Below, piece by piece: positions 1-7,407 of a stretch of DNA of 64,000 nt. The notes below the pieces were generated by a model, which saw only the letters and a program-made list of their open reading frames with translations, had not been told where the DNA came from and searched no databases. Each line of letters begins with the position of its first letter. The first letter of the stretch is position 1. The DNA is taken from assembly GCF_002243345.2 (NCBI RefSeq), contig NZ_CP022655.2, positions 2,916,501 to 2,980,500 on the forward strand, written 5' to 3'. Position numbers and translations under genes: made by a program. Source of the DNA: Paenibacillus sp. RUD330 (lineage in GTDB: Bacteria; Bacillota; Bacilli; Paenibacillales; Paenibacillaceae).

Positions 1-426
1 CATCTCTTCAAGGCGGCGCTTGTTTTCCAGGCTCTCCTCCGCGATTCCGGATTCCTTGTGGAGCCATCTGGCCGCCGCCATCCGCAGGACGGCCTTCTCC
101 ATCTCGGTGAAAGCCGCTTCTCTCCGCAGCAGTCCTAGCGTCCCCCCCGATGCCTTGCCGCCGGGACTCACCGGCAGCCCGCAGTAATGAAACCCGAGCC
201 AGGTATCTCCCTCGGCTCCAGCTTCCGGTTCATCGACCTCCCGGCCGCAGTGCAGGATCGGCTCCCCCTTGTGATGCAAGTGCGCGACATGCTCCTCGTT
301 CCCTTGTCGTTCGGAAACGAAGTAGGCATCGGCATCGATCAGCTTCGAGATCCCCGTCAGCAGCGCGTCCATCGGCAAGCGGACATTTTCTTCTTCCGCC
401 GAATGATCCTGTGTTGTTTCCGTCAT
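1..426 (-). CDS. GAF-like domain protein, N-terminal part (runs off the left edge)
   Basis: An open frame of 142 codons begins at an ATG preceded by a G-rich GGGGTGGG stretch and continues past the left edge, so the protein is incomplete. The visible part opens with an acidic linker and then reads like a GAF sensor fold: a helix with LLTGISKLIDADAYFV, and a typical closing GLLRREAAFTEMEKAVLRMA segment near residues 105-125. GAF domains usually head signalling proteins such as histidine kinases or diguanylate cyclases, but the output domain lies outside the window, so no function is assigned. It lies downstream of the terminator of the DUF2294 gene. Confidence 0.6.
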   Translation of the reverse strand, partial: MTETTQDHSAEEENVRLPMDALLTGISKLIDADAYFVSERQGNEEHVAHLHHKGEPILHCGREVDEPEAGAEGDTWLGFHYCGLPVSPGGKASGGTLGLLRREAAFTEMEKAVLRMAAARWLHKESGIAEESLENKRRLEEM

Positions 427-445
427 CGCATCAACGCCCACCCCG

Positions 446-496
446 AAAAAAAATAAAAGCCAAGAATAGGCGCCTTCCCGGCGCCGGTTCTTGGCT
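446..496 (-). terminator. Rho-independent terminator after the DUF2294 gene
   Basis: AGCCAAGAA (458-466) pairs with TTCTTGGCT (488-496), with an inner GGCGCC/GGCGCC stem. On the minus strand the hairpin is followed by a T-rich tract (446-457). It ends the transcript of the DUF2294 gene. Confidence 0.85.
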
Positions 497-534
497 CATG
501 AACAGCGTATCGTAATATCTGGTCATAAAGTCCG

Positions 535-1221
535 CTATTCGTTTGGAAACGTGTAAACGATAATGCTTTGATCCTTGTCGAACTTCCAGTCGAGGTACAG
601 ACCGTCGGGGGTGCGGCCCACCGCGCGGTTCATGTCGACTTCCGTGAGCAGCATGGATTTTTCCAGCGAGCGCTTCGCTACGCGAAGCGCCGGCTCGTAG
701 CCGGCCCGGAGCAATTCCTTCTCCAGCTTGATCAGAATGCCGGACCGGAACACGATCAACGTCCGTGGATTCGTCCAGAACGAATAAAGCTTGTCAGGAA
801 GCTTCTCGGCTTCTTCCGATATCCTTCTCACCGATTCGTGTATGTACGGCTTGCCTCTGTACTTCTCCTGATGCGCTTCGAATTTGGTGCTGTCGACCAA
901 CCCGACCATGATTCCGGAGTGGTTGTCCAGGTTCCAGTCGTAATACACATCCATAATCTCCAGATCCAGCGACTCCTGAACGAGAGCCTTGAAATCCGGC
1001 AGAAGGAGATCCATTACGAGCTGGCGCATTTCCCTGACAGCCTCGTCCTTGTTCTGCTGCAGCATGATCTTCTCGACCACGCTGACGAACTGGCGGAAAT
1101 GCATGGTCACGCATACTTCATTGCTTGAAACGAAAATCGATTCCGGACCTTTGCCGAAGCGGTCTCGGAGCAATTTGCCCATTTGGCTGGTCAATTGGGA
1201 CAGAGCGGCACGGTTCTCCAA
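535..1221 (-). CDS. DUF2294 domain-containing protein with two tandem copies
   Basis: This 228-residue soluble protein consists of two diverged copies of one domain. VFVSSNEVCVTMHF-type strands at residues 28-45 recur as TLIVFRSGILIKLE near 152-166, and YYDWNLDNHSGIMVGLV near 92-108 recurs as YLDWKFDKDQSIIVYTF near 208-224. That matches the Bacillales DUF2294 family, whose function I do not know. The only start fitting the frame is a TTG, ten bases after AAAGGA; an in-frame TAA lies just upstream. A TATAAT box on the minus strand (1278-1283) sits inside the palindrome ATTATAgcaTATAAT and could be its -10. Confidence 0.8.
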   Translation of the reverse strand: MENRAALSQLTSQMGKLLRDRFGKGPESIFVSSNEVCVTMHFRQFVSVVEKIMLQQNKDEAVREMRQLVMDLLLPDFKALVQESLDLEIMDVYYDWNLDNHSGIMVGLVDSTKFEAHQEKYRGKPYIHESVRRISEEAEKLPDKLYSFWTNPRTLIVFRSGILIKLEKELLRAGYEPALRVAKRSLEKSMLLTEVDMNRAVGRTPDGLYLDWKFDKDQSIIVYTFPNE

Positions 1222-1478
1222 CCTGTAGTCATCCTTTTAGCTAGTATCAAAAACGATTTTGAACTTGGACGTCGCCATTATAGCATATAATGCCATCGAT
1301 AGATAGAGATGCTTATCGACAGAATGAGCGCCCGGATCCTGTCCCGGCTGATATGGAAACAGGCTGGGACATCAGGCGATGCCGTCATCAATGTTCGTGT
1401 TTTGATTGAATATACCCGATTCTAACAGTGATGAAGGTAACTGTTGTGATTATTTACGAATATTTTAGCCCGAATACG

Positions 1479-1507
1479 TTGACACATACGCAATTCCCGG
1501 TTATCAT
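1479..1507 (+). promoter_or_regulatory. SigA-type promoter for the purine riboswitch transcript
   Basis: TTGACA (1479-1484) is followed after 17 bases by TATCAT (1502-1507). This places the transcription start about 20 bases before the riboswitch aptamer. Confidence 0.75.
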
Positions 1508-1532
1508 TTCACTTGTCGCCTTACCCGGCGCG

Positions 1533-1597
1533 TTCGTATATCCCCGATAATAAGGTTCGGGGGTCTCTACAAGGAACCTCAAATTCCTGGCTACGAA
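1533..1597 (+). ncRNA. Purine riboswitch aptamer (guanine-type C74)
   Basis: The segment aligns over its full length with the purine aptamer. P1 is TTCGTA/TACGAA, P2 is CCCCGA/TCGGGG and P3 is AGGAA/TTCCT. Loop 2 holds the kissing GG (1554-1555) and loop 3 the matching CC (1577-1578). Junction 2/3 reads GTCTCTAC, keeping U47, U51 and C53. The base equivalent to position 74 is C1591, which in known members pairs with guanine or hypoxanthine rather than adenine. Departures from consensus are A at position 54 (usually C) and G at 73 (usually A). It lies directly upstream of the FAD oxidoreductase gene on the same strand. Confidence 0.9.
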
Positions 1598-1637
1598 CGG
1601 GATGCTTTCGCATACCCGTTTGCAGCCGGGATTTTTT
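1585..1637 (+). terminator. Riboswitch terminator built from the aptamer's 3' strands
   Basis: Bases 1585-1601, which hold the 3' strands of P3 and P1, can pair over about 17 bp with 1615-1631, with one A-C mismatch and two G-U wobbles. An ATGC/GCAT upper stem sits on top and TTTTTT (1632-1637) follows. Aptamer and terminator are therefore mutually exclusive, so ligand binding should block termination (an ON switch). Confidence 0.8.
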
Positions 1638-1661
1638 GATGAAGCCGGGAGGATGATTAGG

Positions 1662-3125
1662 ATGGGAAAATATGACGTGATCATTGTCGGAGCCGGTCCC
1701 GCCGGCATTTTTGCCAGCTATGAGCTGACGCTGCGGCATCCGGGACTGAACGTTCTGCTTGTGGACAAAGGCCATGATATTTACCGCCGCAGCTGTCCCA
1801 TACTGGAAGAAAAGATCCAGCTCTGCCCGCCAGCGGCAGGCAAGAAAGACTTTGCCGGCTGCCTGCCGGCCTGCTCCATCACAGCCGGCTTCGGCGGCGC
1901 AGGAGCTTACAGCGACGGCAAATTCAACATTACGACCGAATTCGGAGGCTGGCTGACGGATTACCTCGCCCCCTCCAAGGTTCTGGAGCTGATCCGCTAC
2001 GTGGACCGCATCAACCTGGAGCACGGAGCGACAACCGCCATCACCGATCCGACGACGGATACGATCCGAAGCATCGAGCAGCGCGGTTATGCCGCCGGAC
2101 TCAAGCTGCTGCGGGCGGAAGTCCGGCATCTGGGAACCGAGCAGAATCTGGACATCCTCAAGTCCATTTATGAATATTTGAAAACGCGCATCGAGATGTC
2201 GTTCAAAACGGAAGTCGAGGACATCGTCACCGAGAAGCAGGACGGAGTCCACCGCGTCACGGGAATCTCGCTCAAAAACGGAACCGTGCATGAAGCGGAC
2301 CTGGTCATGATCGCTCCAGGCCGCGACGGATCGTCCTGGCTGACGTCGGTGCTCAAGCGCCGCAGGCTCAACATGTACAACAACCAGGTCGATGTCGGAG
2401 TCAGGGTCGAGACCTCCGATGTCGTCATGCGGGAAATCAACGAGCATCTGTACGAAGGCAAATTCGTCTTCAACACCTCGGTCGGCACCCGGGTGCGCAC
2501 GTTCTGCAGCAACCCATCCGGACATGTGGTCGTCGAGAACCACAGCGGCGTCATGGCCGCCAATGGCCACTCCTACAAGGATCCGAGCCTCGGATCCCCG
2601 AATACCAATTTCGCGCTGCTCGTCTCCCATACGTTCACGGAGCCGTTCGACAAGCCGAACGAATATGCGAGGGAAATATGCAAGAGAGCGAACGATCTCT
2701 CCAGCGGCGGCGTCATCGTCCAGAAATACGGGGATATCCTCCGCGGCCGCCGCTCGACGGCAAGCCGGATCTCCGAAGGCTTTCTGGAGCCGACCTTGAA
2801 GGAAGCCGTCCCCGGCGATCTCGGACTCGTGCTGCCTTACAACACGATGCGCAGCCTGATCGAGATGGTGGAAGCGCTCGAAAAGGTAACACCCGGCATT
2901 GCTTCGGAGCACACCTTATTTTACGGTGTCGAAGCGAAGTTCTACTCCGCCAGGCCGAAGCTCGACACGAAGCTTGAGACGGAAATCCGCGGCCTGTACT
3001 GCGGCGGCGACGGTGCCGGCATTACGCGCGGATTGGCTCAGGCCGGCGCCGCAGGCGTCTGGATCGCCCGCTCCATGCTGGAGCGGATCGGCACGGCATC
3101 CGCTCCGGCCGCTGCGCTGTCCTGA
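1662..3125 (+). CDS. FAD-dependent oxidoreductase (COG2509-like dehydrogenase)
   Basis: The 487-residue product starts with a Rossmann dinucleotide-binding motif, VIIVGAGPAG at residues 6-15, followed by VLLVDKG, as expected for FAD binding. A cysteine-rich stretch near residues 44-70 (RSCP, QLCPP, GCLPAC) precedes a glycine-rich loop (GFGGAGAYSDGKF). The C-terminus carries the second FAD contact, GLYCGGDGAGITRGL. This fits the uncharacterised FAD-dependent dehydrogenase family COG2509; the substrate is unknown. ATG 1662 is chosen because GGGAGG lies nine bases upstream. The gene is the only one controlled by the purine riboswitch and ends at a bidirectional terminator. A purine link is inferred only from that switch. 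Confidence 0.85.
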   Translation: MGKYDVIIVGAGPAGIFASYELTLRHPGLNVLLVDKGHDIYRRSCPILEEKIQLCPPAAGKKDFAGCLPACSITAGFGGAGAYSDGKFNITTEFGGWLTDYLAPSKVLELIRYVDRINLEHGATTAITDPTTDTIRSIEQRGYAAGLKLLRAEVRHLGTEQNLDILKSIYEYLKTRIEMSFKTEVEDIVTEKQDGVHRVTGISLKNGTVHEADLVMIAPGRDGSSWLTSVLKRRRLNMYNNQVDVGVRVETSDVVMREINEHLYEGKFVFNTSVGTRVRTFCSNPSGHVVVENHSGVMAANGHSYKDPSLGSPNTNFALLVSHTFTEPFDKPNEYAREICKRANDLSSGGVIVQKYGDILRGRRSTASRISEGFLEPTLKEAVPGDLGLVLPYNTMRSLIEMVEALEKVTPGIASEHTLFYGVEAKFYSARPKLDTKLETEIRGLYCGGDGAGITRGLAQAGAAGVWIARSMLERIGTASAPAAALS

Positions 3126-3135
3126 TTCAGATTCA

Positions 3136-3173
3136 AAAAGGCAGACCGGAAAATCCGGTCTGCCTTCTTTTTA
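3136..3173. terminator. Bidirectional terminator between convergent genes
   Basis: GGCAGACCGG (3141-3150) pairs perfectly with CCGGTCTGCC (3156-3165), with A and T tracts on either side. It serves both the oxidoreductase gene and the convergent HemAT gene. Confidence 0.85.
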
Positions 3174-3193
3174 AGATCCGATTGCTGTCGTCT

Positions 3194-4237
3194 TCAACCG
3201 TCACTCGCGACTCCATCCGCAATGGATCGCTCCGCCTGGCTTTTCAATTGCTCCAGCTCCACCGACACTTTCTCGATGATCCGGATGAACAGAGCCAGCT
3301 CCTCCGAGCTTGCGGCTTGTTCTCCGGCTGCTTGGGCGGTGTCCCTCGACATCGCCTGAACTTTGTGCAGCACCTCGCCGATCGATTCGACCTTCTCCTG
3401 TATCAGCTCGAGAGATTCCTTGGAATGTCGGGCAAGCTTGCGAACTTCCCCCGCGACGACCTCGAATCCTCGTCCCTGCTCGCCGGCCCGCGCCGCCTCG
3501 ATAGCGGCGTTGAGACCGAGAAGATGCGTCCGGTCGGAAATGTCGCCCATGAGCGCGCCCATGGATTCGATGGAGCCGATCTGCTCGCCGAGCAAGCCGA
3601 GCTCGGCGTCGGTCTGCTCCTGCGAAAGCACCGTGGCCCGGGCCAGCCTGTTGACGGCCGCCGTGCTGCGGCTTACCTGCTCCATTCCGGCCGCCAGCTG
3701 GCGGATCGCTTCGCTGACGCCCGTCAGAATATGGGACTGGCTGTCCAGCACTCTCTCCAGCTTGGCCTTCTCGTCCTTCTCATAGGCTTCGAGCACGAGC
3801 TGCGAATCGAGGTTGAACATCTTCGTCAAGGAATGCAGCACCGGCGTCCACTGTCCCGGAAGCTCCGCTGCCAGGTGGGCGGCGGCGAGATCCAAATAAA
3901 TCATGTAGGCGCCTAGATACCACTGGGTCGTCAGCCCGATTCGGGAATGGATCTTGCCTACCAGGAGGCGGTTGTTGAAATAGGCTTCGTCGATCGTTCC
4001 GTCCGTCATCGAAAGGAAGTAGGTCCTTTGCGTCGCCTTCAGCCTCTCCAGCGTGCTGTGGGCTTCAATGATCGTCTTCAGCTCGGGCTTCGCCGCGATC
4101 TGCCCGTACAGCGAGTCCACGAGCCTGTCCACGATTCTCTCGAATACGGCCCTGCTGCCCTGAAGCAGGTTCAGGTCTTCTTGCTTCAACCCGATGAATT
4201 GTAGCTGGGCTTCTCTTTCCGCCGTAACGGCAATCAT
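3194..4237 (-). CDS. hemAT: Globin-coupled methyl-accepting chemotaxis protein (HemAT-like), short form
   Basis: Residues 1-165 form a sensor globin; the [20 protein letters not shown] segment supplies the likely proximal haem histidine. Residues 190-330 hold the cytoplasmic MCP signalling hairpin, including the conserved tip ([28 protein letters not shown]). There are no membrane segments, as in HemAT, the soluble oxygen sensor that feeds CheA. At 347 residues it is clearly shorter than B. subtilis HemAT (about 430), so the coiled coil flanking the tip is short. AAGGAG sits eight bases before the ATG, and a SigD-like promoter lies just upstream. Confidence 0.9.
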   Translation of the reverse strand: MIAVTAEREAQLQFIGLKQEDLNLLQGSRAVFERIVDRLVDSLYGQIAAKPELKTIIEAHSTLERLKATQRTYFLSMTDGTIDEAYFNNRLLVGKIHSRIGLTTQWYLGAYMIYLDLAAAHLAAELPGQWTPVLHSLTKMFNLDSQLVLEAYEKDEKAKLERVLDSQSHILTGVSEAIRQLAAGMEQVSRSTAAVNRLARATVLSQEQTDAELGLLGEQIGSIESMGALMGDISDRTHLLGLNAAIEAARAGEQGRGFEVVAGEVRKLARHSKESLELIQEKVESIGEVLHKVQAMSRDTAQAAGEQAASSEELALFIRIIEKVSVELEQLKSQAERSIADGVASDG

Positions 4238-4275
4238 GTCCCCATCTCCTTGCCATTGTTAACCTAATCTTGTCT

Positions 4276-4303
4276 TTATCGGAAGATGCGTTGAAATAGT
4301 TTA
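4276..4303 (-). promoter_or_regulatory. SigD-like (flagellar/chemotaxis) promoter for hemAT
   Basis: On the minus strand TAAA (4300-4303) is followed after 16 bases by TCCGATAA (4276-4283). This is close to the SigD consensus TAAA-N15/16-GCCGATAT and lies about 40 bases upstream of hemAT. Confidence 0.7.
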
Positions 4304-4405
4304 GTGCCGCAGCAAATTGAAAACGCTGCCTCCGTTCTTGAGGCCCGCTTTCCGTCATGGTACGATATAGAAATCGACTGCAAGCGACGGGAAGGAAGAA
4401 AACAA

Positions 4406-5107
4406 GTGAAGAGCAATCCGGTGGAGTGGATCTTTTTCGACGTCGGCGAGACACTCGTGGATGAATCCGCGCCGATCGCCGACATTATCTCGCAGCTCAT
4501 CCGTGCAGCCGGGCGCCGATGCATCGCGGTATGCGAGCGGGACATCAGGGAAGCCTGGATCCAAGCCCATGAACGGTTCTCACCGTTTCCGATGGCCGAT
4601 GTCCTGCTGCGGCTGTTCCCCGACGACGCGCTTCGCCAAGCGATCTGGAAGGAAATGAAATACCGCAAGGAGCTGGACAAGCCGTTCCCGGATGCGAAGA
4701 GCCTCCTGCAGACGCTAAGCGGAAGCTACCGGATCGGAGTCATCGCCAATCAGAGCGCCGGAACCGTCCATCGTCTGGAGTCCTACGGGCTCATGGAGCA
4801 TATCGAAGCCGTATTCTCCTCCGCGGAGACCGGCCTGGTGAAGCCGGATCCGCGCCTGTACGAGCATGCGCTCGAAACGACGGGCTGTCCTCCCTGCAAA
4901 GCTTTAATGGTAGGAGACCGGATCGACAACGACATCATTCCCGCGCGCCAGGTCGGCATGCATGCCCTCTGGGTCCGCCAAGGCTTGGCTTTGAACCAGT
5001 CCAGCCCTTCTCCCTCCCTCCAGCCAAGCGGCACGATACAGGATATCGGCGAAATGGCTGGCTGGCTCGAGCTCTGGCAGCCTTGTGATCCGGCCCCCGC
5101 CTCCTGA
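4406..5107 (+). CDS. HAD-family hydrolase
   Basis: The 233-residue protein shows the HAD motifs in order: motif I FFDVGETLVD near residues 8-17 (nucleophile Asp followed by VGET rather than DGTL), motif II VIANQSAG, motif III with the lysine of GLVKPDPRLY, and motif IV MVGDRIDNDIIPA. This supports a cytoplasmic Mg-dependent phosphatase or dehalogenase-like enzyme of unknown substrate. The GTG start is preferred because GGAAGG lies ten bases upstream; the longer frame from 4304 has no such site and lies over the hemAT promoter region. A terminator follows directly. Confidence 0.85.
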   Translation: MKSNPVEWIFFDVGETLVDESAPIADIISQLIRAAGRRCIAVCERDIREAWIQAHERFSPFPMADVLLRLFPDDALRQAIWKEMKYRKELDKPFPDAKSLLQTLSGSYRIGVIANQSAGTVHRLESYGLMEHIEAVFSSAETGLVKPDPRLYEHALETTGCPPCKALMVGDRIDNDIIPARQVGMHALWVRQGLALNQSSPSPSLQPSGTIQDIGEMAGWLELWQPCDPAPAS

Positions 5108-5123
5108 CGGGCATGCAGCGCAT

Positions 5124-5151
5124 AAAAAAACCGCCCGGAGGCGGTTTTTTT
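5124..5151. terminator. Terminator after the HAD hydrolase
   Basis: A7-CCGCC and GGCGG-T7 form a symmetrical hairpin with a four-base loop. It can act on both strands, also ending the small minus-strand gene that starts at 5381. Confidence 0.85.
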
Positions 5152-5189
5152 GGCTTTTCATTATGTCCATGGATGCTGCGGATGCCGGC

Positions 5190-5381
5190 CTAATCCTGAG
5201 CCTGGCTGTCCTGGGGACGATGAGGCGGCGCAGAGGCAGTCGTTGTCTCTTCCTCGTCATCGCCGGAGTCATCCATCTTTTTGAAGCCGTACACGAACAA
5301 TATGATCGTCCCGATCATGAGAAGTCCAAAAAAGATCAAATAAAGCGAGTCCGTCAAGGATGTATCCTCGCCTACATGCAT
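5190..5381 (-). CDS. Small single-span membrane protein, unknown function
   Basis: The 63-residue product has one hydrophobic segment (LYLIFFGLLMIGTIILFVYGF, about residues 12-32) followed by a charged acidic and then Pro/Thr-rich tail. The start is supported by GGAAGGAG nine bases upstream. I do not recognise a family. The topology would place a short N-terminus outside and the acidic tail inside, by the positive-inside rule (K-K after the segment). Confidence 0.65.
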   Translation of the reverse strand: MHVGEDTSLTDSLYLIFFGLLMIGTIILFVYGFKKMDDSGDDEEETTTASAPPHRPQDSQAQD

Positions 5382-5460
5382 GGGCAGCAGCTCCTTCCAC
5401 CATTAGCTTAGCTTGGAGCCGGAGCATGCGTATGACTCTTTCGGGCTATAAATGTGACAA

Positions 5461-5784
5461 TCAGCGGGCGATAGGACCCTTCACCGCCGCAACCTCATAT
5501 CGGGAAACTTCCGTTTCCAGCACATAATCCGGAGGCGTCTTGCCGCGGCTCTCGCGGTGGCCTTGGATATGGACATCGCTTTTCTCCCAACCCTTCCAGG
5601 CCTCCTCCGACTCCCAGCGGATCTGGACGATGACCTCTTCCTCGCCCCGGCGCACAGCCTTCACAAGGACGCTCATATCGACGAATCCGTCCATTTCCTG
5701 CACCGGTCCCGGCTTGCTGAACCTCTCCACGACTTGTCCGGAGAAACCTTCCTTCACTTTGATCCGGCGTTGAATGACGAGCAT
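5461..5784 (-). CDS. Heme-degrading monooxygenase / ABM-domain protein (IsdG/HmoA-like)
   Basis: At 107 residues this has the size and pattern of the antibiotic-biosynthesis-monooxygenase fold used by IsdG, HmoA and HmoB heme monooxygenases: an N-terminal strand MLVIQRRIKVKEG, a GFVDMSVLV strand, VIVQIRWESEEAWKGWEKSD (the typical tryptophan-rich helix) and HRESRG. Such enzymes open the haem ring and release iron. A well-conserved Fur box lies 48 bases upstream, consistent with induction under iron starvation. Haem specificity itself is inferred from that context. Confidence 0.8.
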   Translation of the reverse strand: MLVIQRRIKVKEGFSGQVVERFSKPGPVQEMDGFVDMSVLVKAVRRGEEEVIVQIRWESEEAWKGWEKSDVHIQGHRESRGKTPPDYVLETEVSRYEVAAVKGPIAR

Positions 5785-5831
5785 GCGGCTTGTCCCCTTT
5801 CGATAGTCTCCACTCTGCTATCCATCATAAT

Positions 5832-5852
5832 TGATAATAATTCTCATTGTCA
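5832..5852 (-). promoter_or_regulatory. Fur box upstream of the heme monooxygenase gene
   Basis: On the minus strand TGACAATGAGAATTATTATC matches the 19-bp Fur consensus GATAATGATAATCATTATC at most positions and has the expected inverted symmetry. It sits in the divergent gap with the EamA gene and could affect both. Confidence 0.8.
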
Positions 5853-5899
5853 ATAAAAAAGGAATTGCAGCAAAGCCTCGGAAGGATTAAACTATTCGG

Positions 5900-6838
5900 A
5901 TGAATACTTTGCAGCGGAAGTCAACTTTGTCGATTCTATTGCCTCTTGCCGTCGGTATGGCCGCCATTTCCTGCGCCCCCATACTTGTCCGTTATTCCGG
6001 TGCGCCCGTATCCGTCCAAGGGTTTTACCGGATGCTCTTCACGTTTCTGATGATGCTTCCCTTCGGCTGGAAATATCGCCATGCCATCCGAACGATCAGC
6101 ATGCGGGACTGGGTCAAGCTGACCGTCGCCGGCTTTTTCCTGGCGCTGCACTTCCTGCTCTGGATGGCCTCCTTATCCTATACGTCGATCGCAAGCTCCA
6201 CCATTCTGCTCACCCTGGAGCCGGTCTTTGTCGCGATAGGCGCTTACCTCGTCTTCAAGGAAAGGCTGCGCCGCTCCGCCGTCATCGGCATGTCGGTCTC
6301 GATCGCCGGAGCCATTCTCGTCAGCTCGGGCGACTTCGGCTTGTCGCGGAGCGCTTTTTACGGGGATACGCTGTCCCTTCTCGGAACGGTTGCCGTGGCC
6401 GTGAACATGATTCTGGCCAAGCAGCTCATGGAGCGGATTCCCTCCTACGTCTACAGCTTGATCGTATTCGGCGTCACCGCGCTCTGCTTCGCCGTCTACA
6501 ACGTCGCGGGAGGCATACCGATGAGCGGATACGAGCCGAAGGAATGGGGCCTGTTCCTGCTGCTCGCCATCATCCCGACCGTCTTCGGCCATATGATCTT
6601 CAACTGGCTGCTGCAATCGGTCAAGGCGACGACGATCTCCATGGCCGTGCTGGCGGAGCCGATCGGCGCCAGCCTGCTTGGCCTCCTGCTGTTCGGCGAG
6701 CTGATCACAGGCTTCCAGCTGATCGGAGGCGTCTTCATGATCGCCGGCTTCATCCTTTATCTCAAGTCGGAGGAACGCCCTTCCGCCGCCAAGCAGGGAG
6801 ATCCTGCTCTCGACGCGACGAGCGGCGCCGTTTCCTGA
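5900..6838 (+). CDS. EamA-family (DMT superfamily) transporter
   Basis: The 312-residue protein has about ten hydrophobic helices arranged as two EamA repeats, with the typical first-repeat sequence ...ISCAPILVRYSGAPVSVQGFYR and second-repeat ...AEPIGASLLGLLLFGELITGFQLIGG. These proteins export or import small metabolites across the plasma membrane; the substrate cannot be read from sequence. GGAAGGA lies upstream of the ATG at a slightly long spacing. The gene is divergent from the Fur-boxed heme monooxygenase gene and ends at a terminator. Confidence 0.9.
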   Translation: MNTLQRKSTLSILLPLAVGMAAISCAPILVRYSGAPVSVQGFYRMLFTFLMMLPFGWKYRHAIRTISMRDWVKLTVAGFFLALHFLLWMASLSYTSIASSTILLTLEPVFVAIGAYLVFKERLRRSAVIGMSVSIAGAILVSSGDFGLSRSAFYGDTLSLLGTVAVAVNMILAKQLMERIPSYVYSLIVFGVTALCFAVYNVAGGIPMSGYEPKEWGLFLLLAIIPTVFGHMIFNWLLQSVKATTISMAVLAEPIGASLLGLLLFGELITGFQLIGGVFMIAGFILYLKSEERPSAAKQGDPALDATSGAVS

Positions 6839-6862
6839 ACCAGCTGGACGATCAAGCCGTAC

Positions 6863-6895
6863 AGGCCAGCCCGCTTCCGGGCCGGCCTTTCTTTT
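6863..6895 (+). terminator. Terminator after the EamA gene
   Basis: AGGCCAGCCCG (6863-6873) pairs with CGGGCCGGCCT (6878-6888) with one mismatch, followed by TTTCTTTT. Confidence 0.8.
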
Positions 6896-6932
6896 ATCCT
6901 CACGATTGTTGCATGCGCAAGCTTCTTCCTGC

Positions 6933-7193
6933 TTATTCCTTCTCCAGCAGCTCCAGCATGTGGAGGAAAGCCTCCTCCTCATCCTTTCCTTTGACGCGCA
7001 GCATGACGCGCGTGCCGGAGCGGATCGGCAGCAGAAGCATGCCGAGCAAGCTTTTCACGTCCACGATGTTGGTGCCGTCCCCATGAGCGAACTCAAGCTT
7101 GATGTCCGAGCGGAAGCGGGCGGATTCCGAGGACAGCCGGGCAAGATCCTCGCGGGTAAAATCGGCAGCAATCACAAATTCATGAACTCTCAT
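6933..7193 (-). CDS. HPr-family protein lacking the phosphorylatable histidine (Crh-like)
   Basis: The 86-residue product has HPr length and fold pattern. The second half, VDVKSLLGMLLLPIRSGTRVMLRVKGKDEEEAFLHMLELL, matches the HPr/Crh region with the regulatory serine (equivalent of Ser46) in KSLLGM. The segment that normally holds the His15 active site (G-H/Q-A-R-P) reads ADFTREDLARL, with no histidine, so PEP-dependent phosphotransfer is not possible by the usual route. Crh, a CcpA co-regulator, also lacks this histidine. The start at 7193 follows AGAAGGT by about ten bases. A role in carbon catabolite signalling is inference. Confidence 0.75.
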   Translation of the reverse strand: MRVHEFVIAADFTREDLARLSSESARFRSDIKLEFAHGDGTNIVDVKSLLGMLLLPIRSGTRVMLRVKGKDEEEAFLHMLELLEKE

Positions 7194-7407
7194 CCTGCAT
7201 TGACCTTCTTTTCCTCGGGATAGAATCGAATCACCGCATGTGTACGTTATATTCGAAATTTTCAGCCGGGTTCCTGCTTGAAGCGCATTCGCCAAAATAA
7301 GGAACGGCCTTCCGCGGTCGACGGCTGAATTCGTCCCTGATCGCTGCGGCATGACTTAAATCCCCCGCAATTGGGTAAAGAATACCTACATAAGGGAGGC
7401 GATTGTG

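Noticed and set aside
1454-1708. 84-codon minus-strand frame over the riboswitch
   Set aside because: The sequence is explained by the conserved purine aptamer on the plus strand.
1521-2912. 463-codon minus-strand frame opposite the FAD oxidoreductase
   Set aside because: Arg/His-rich shadow that would run through the purine riboswitch; no ribosome binding site.
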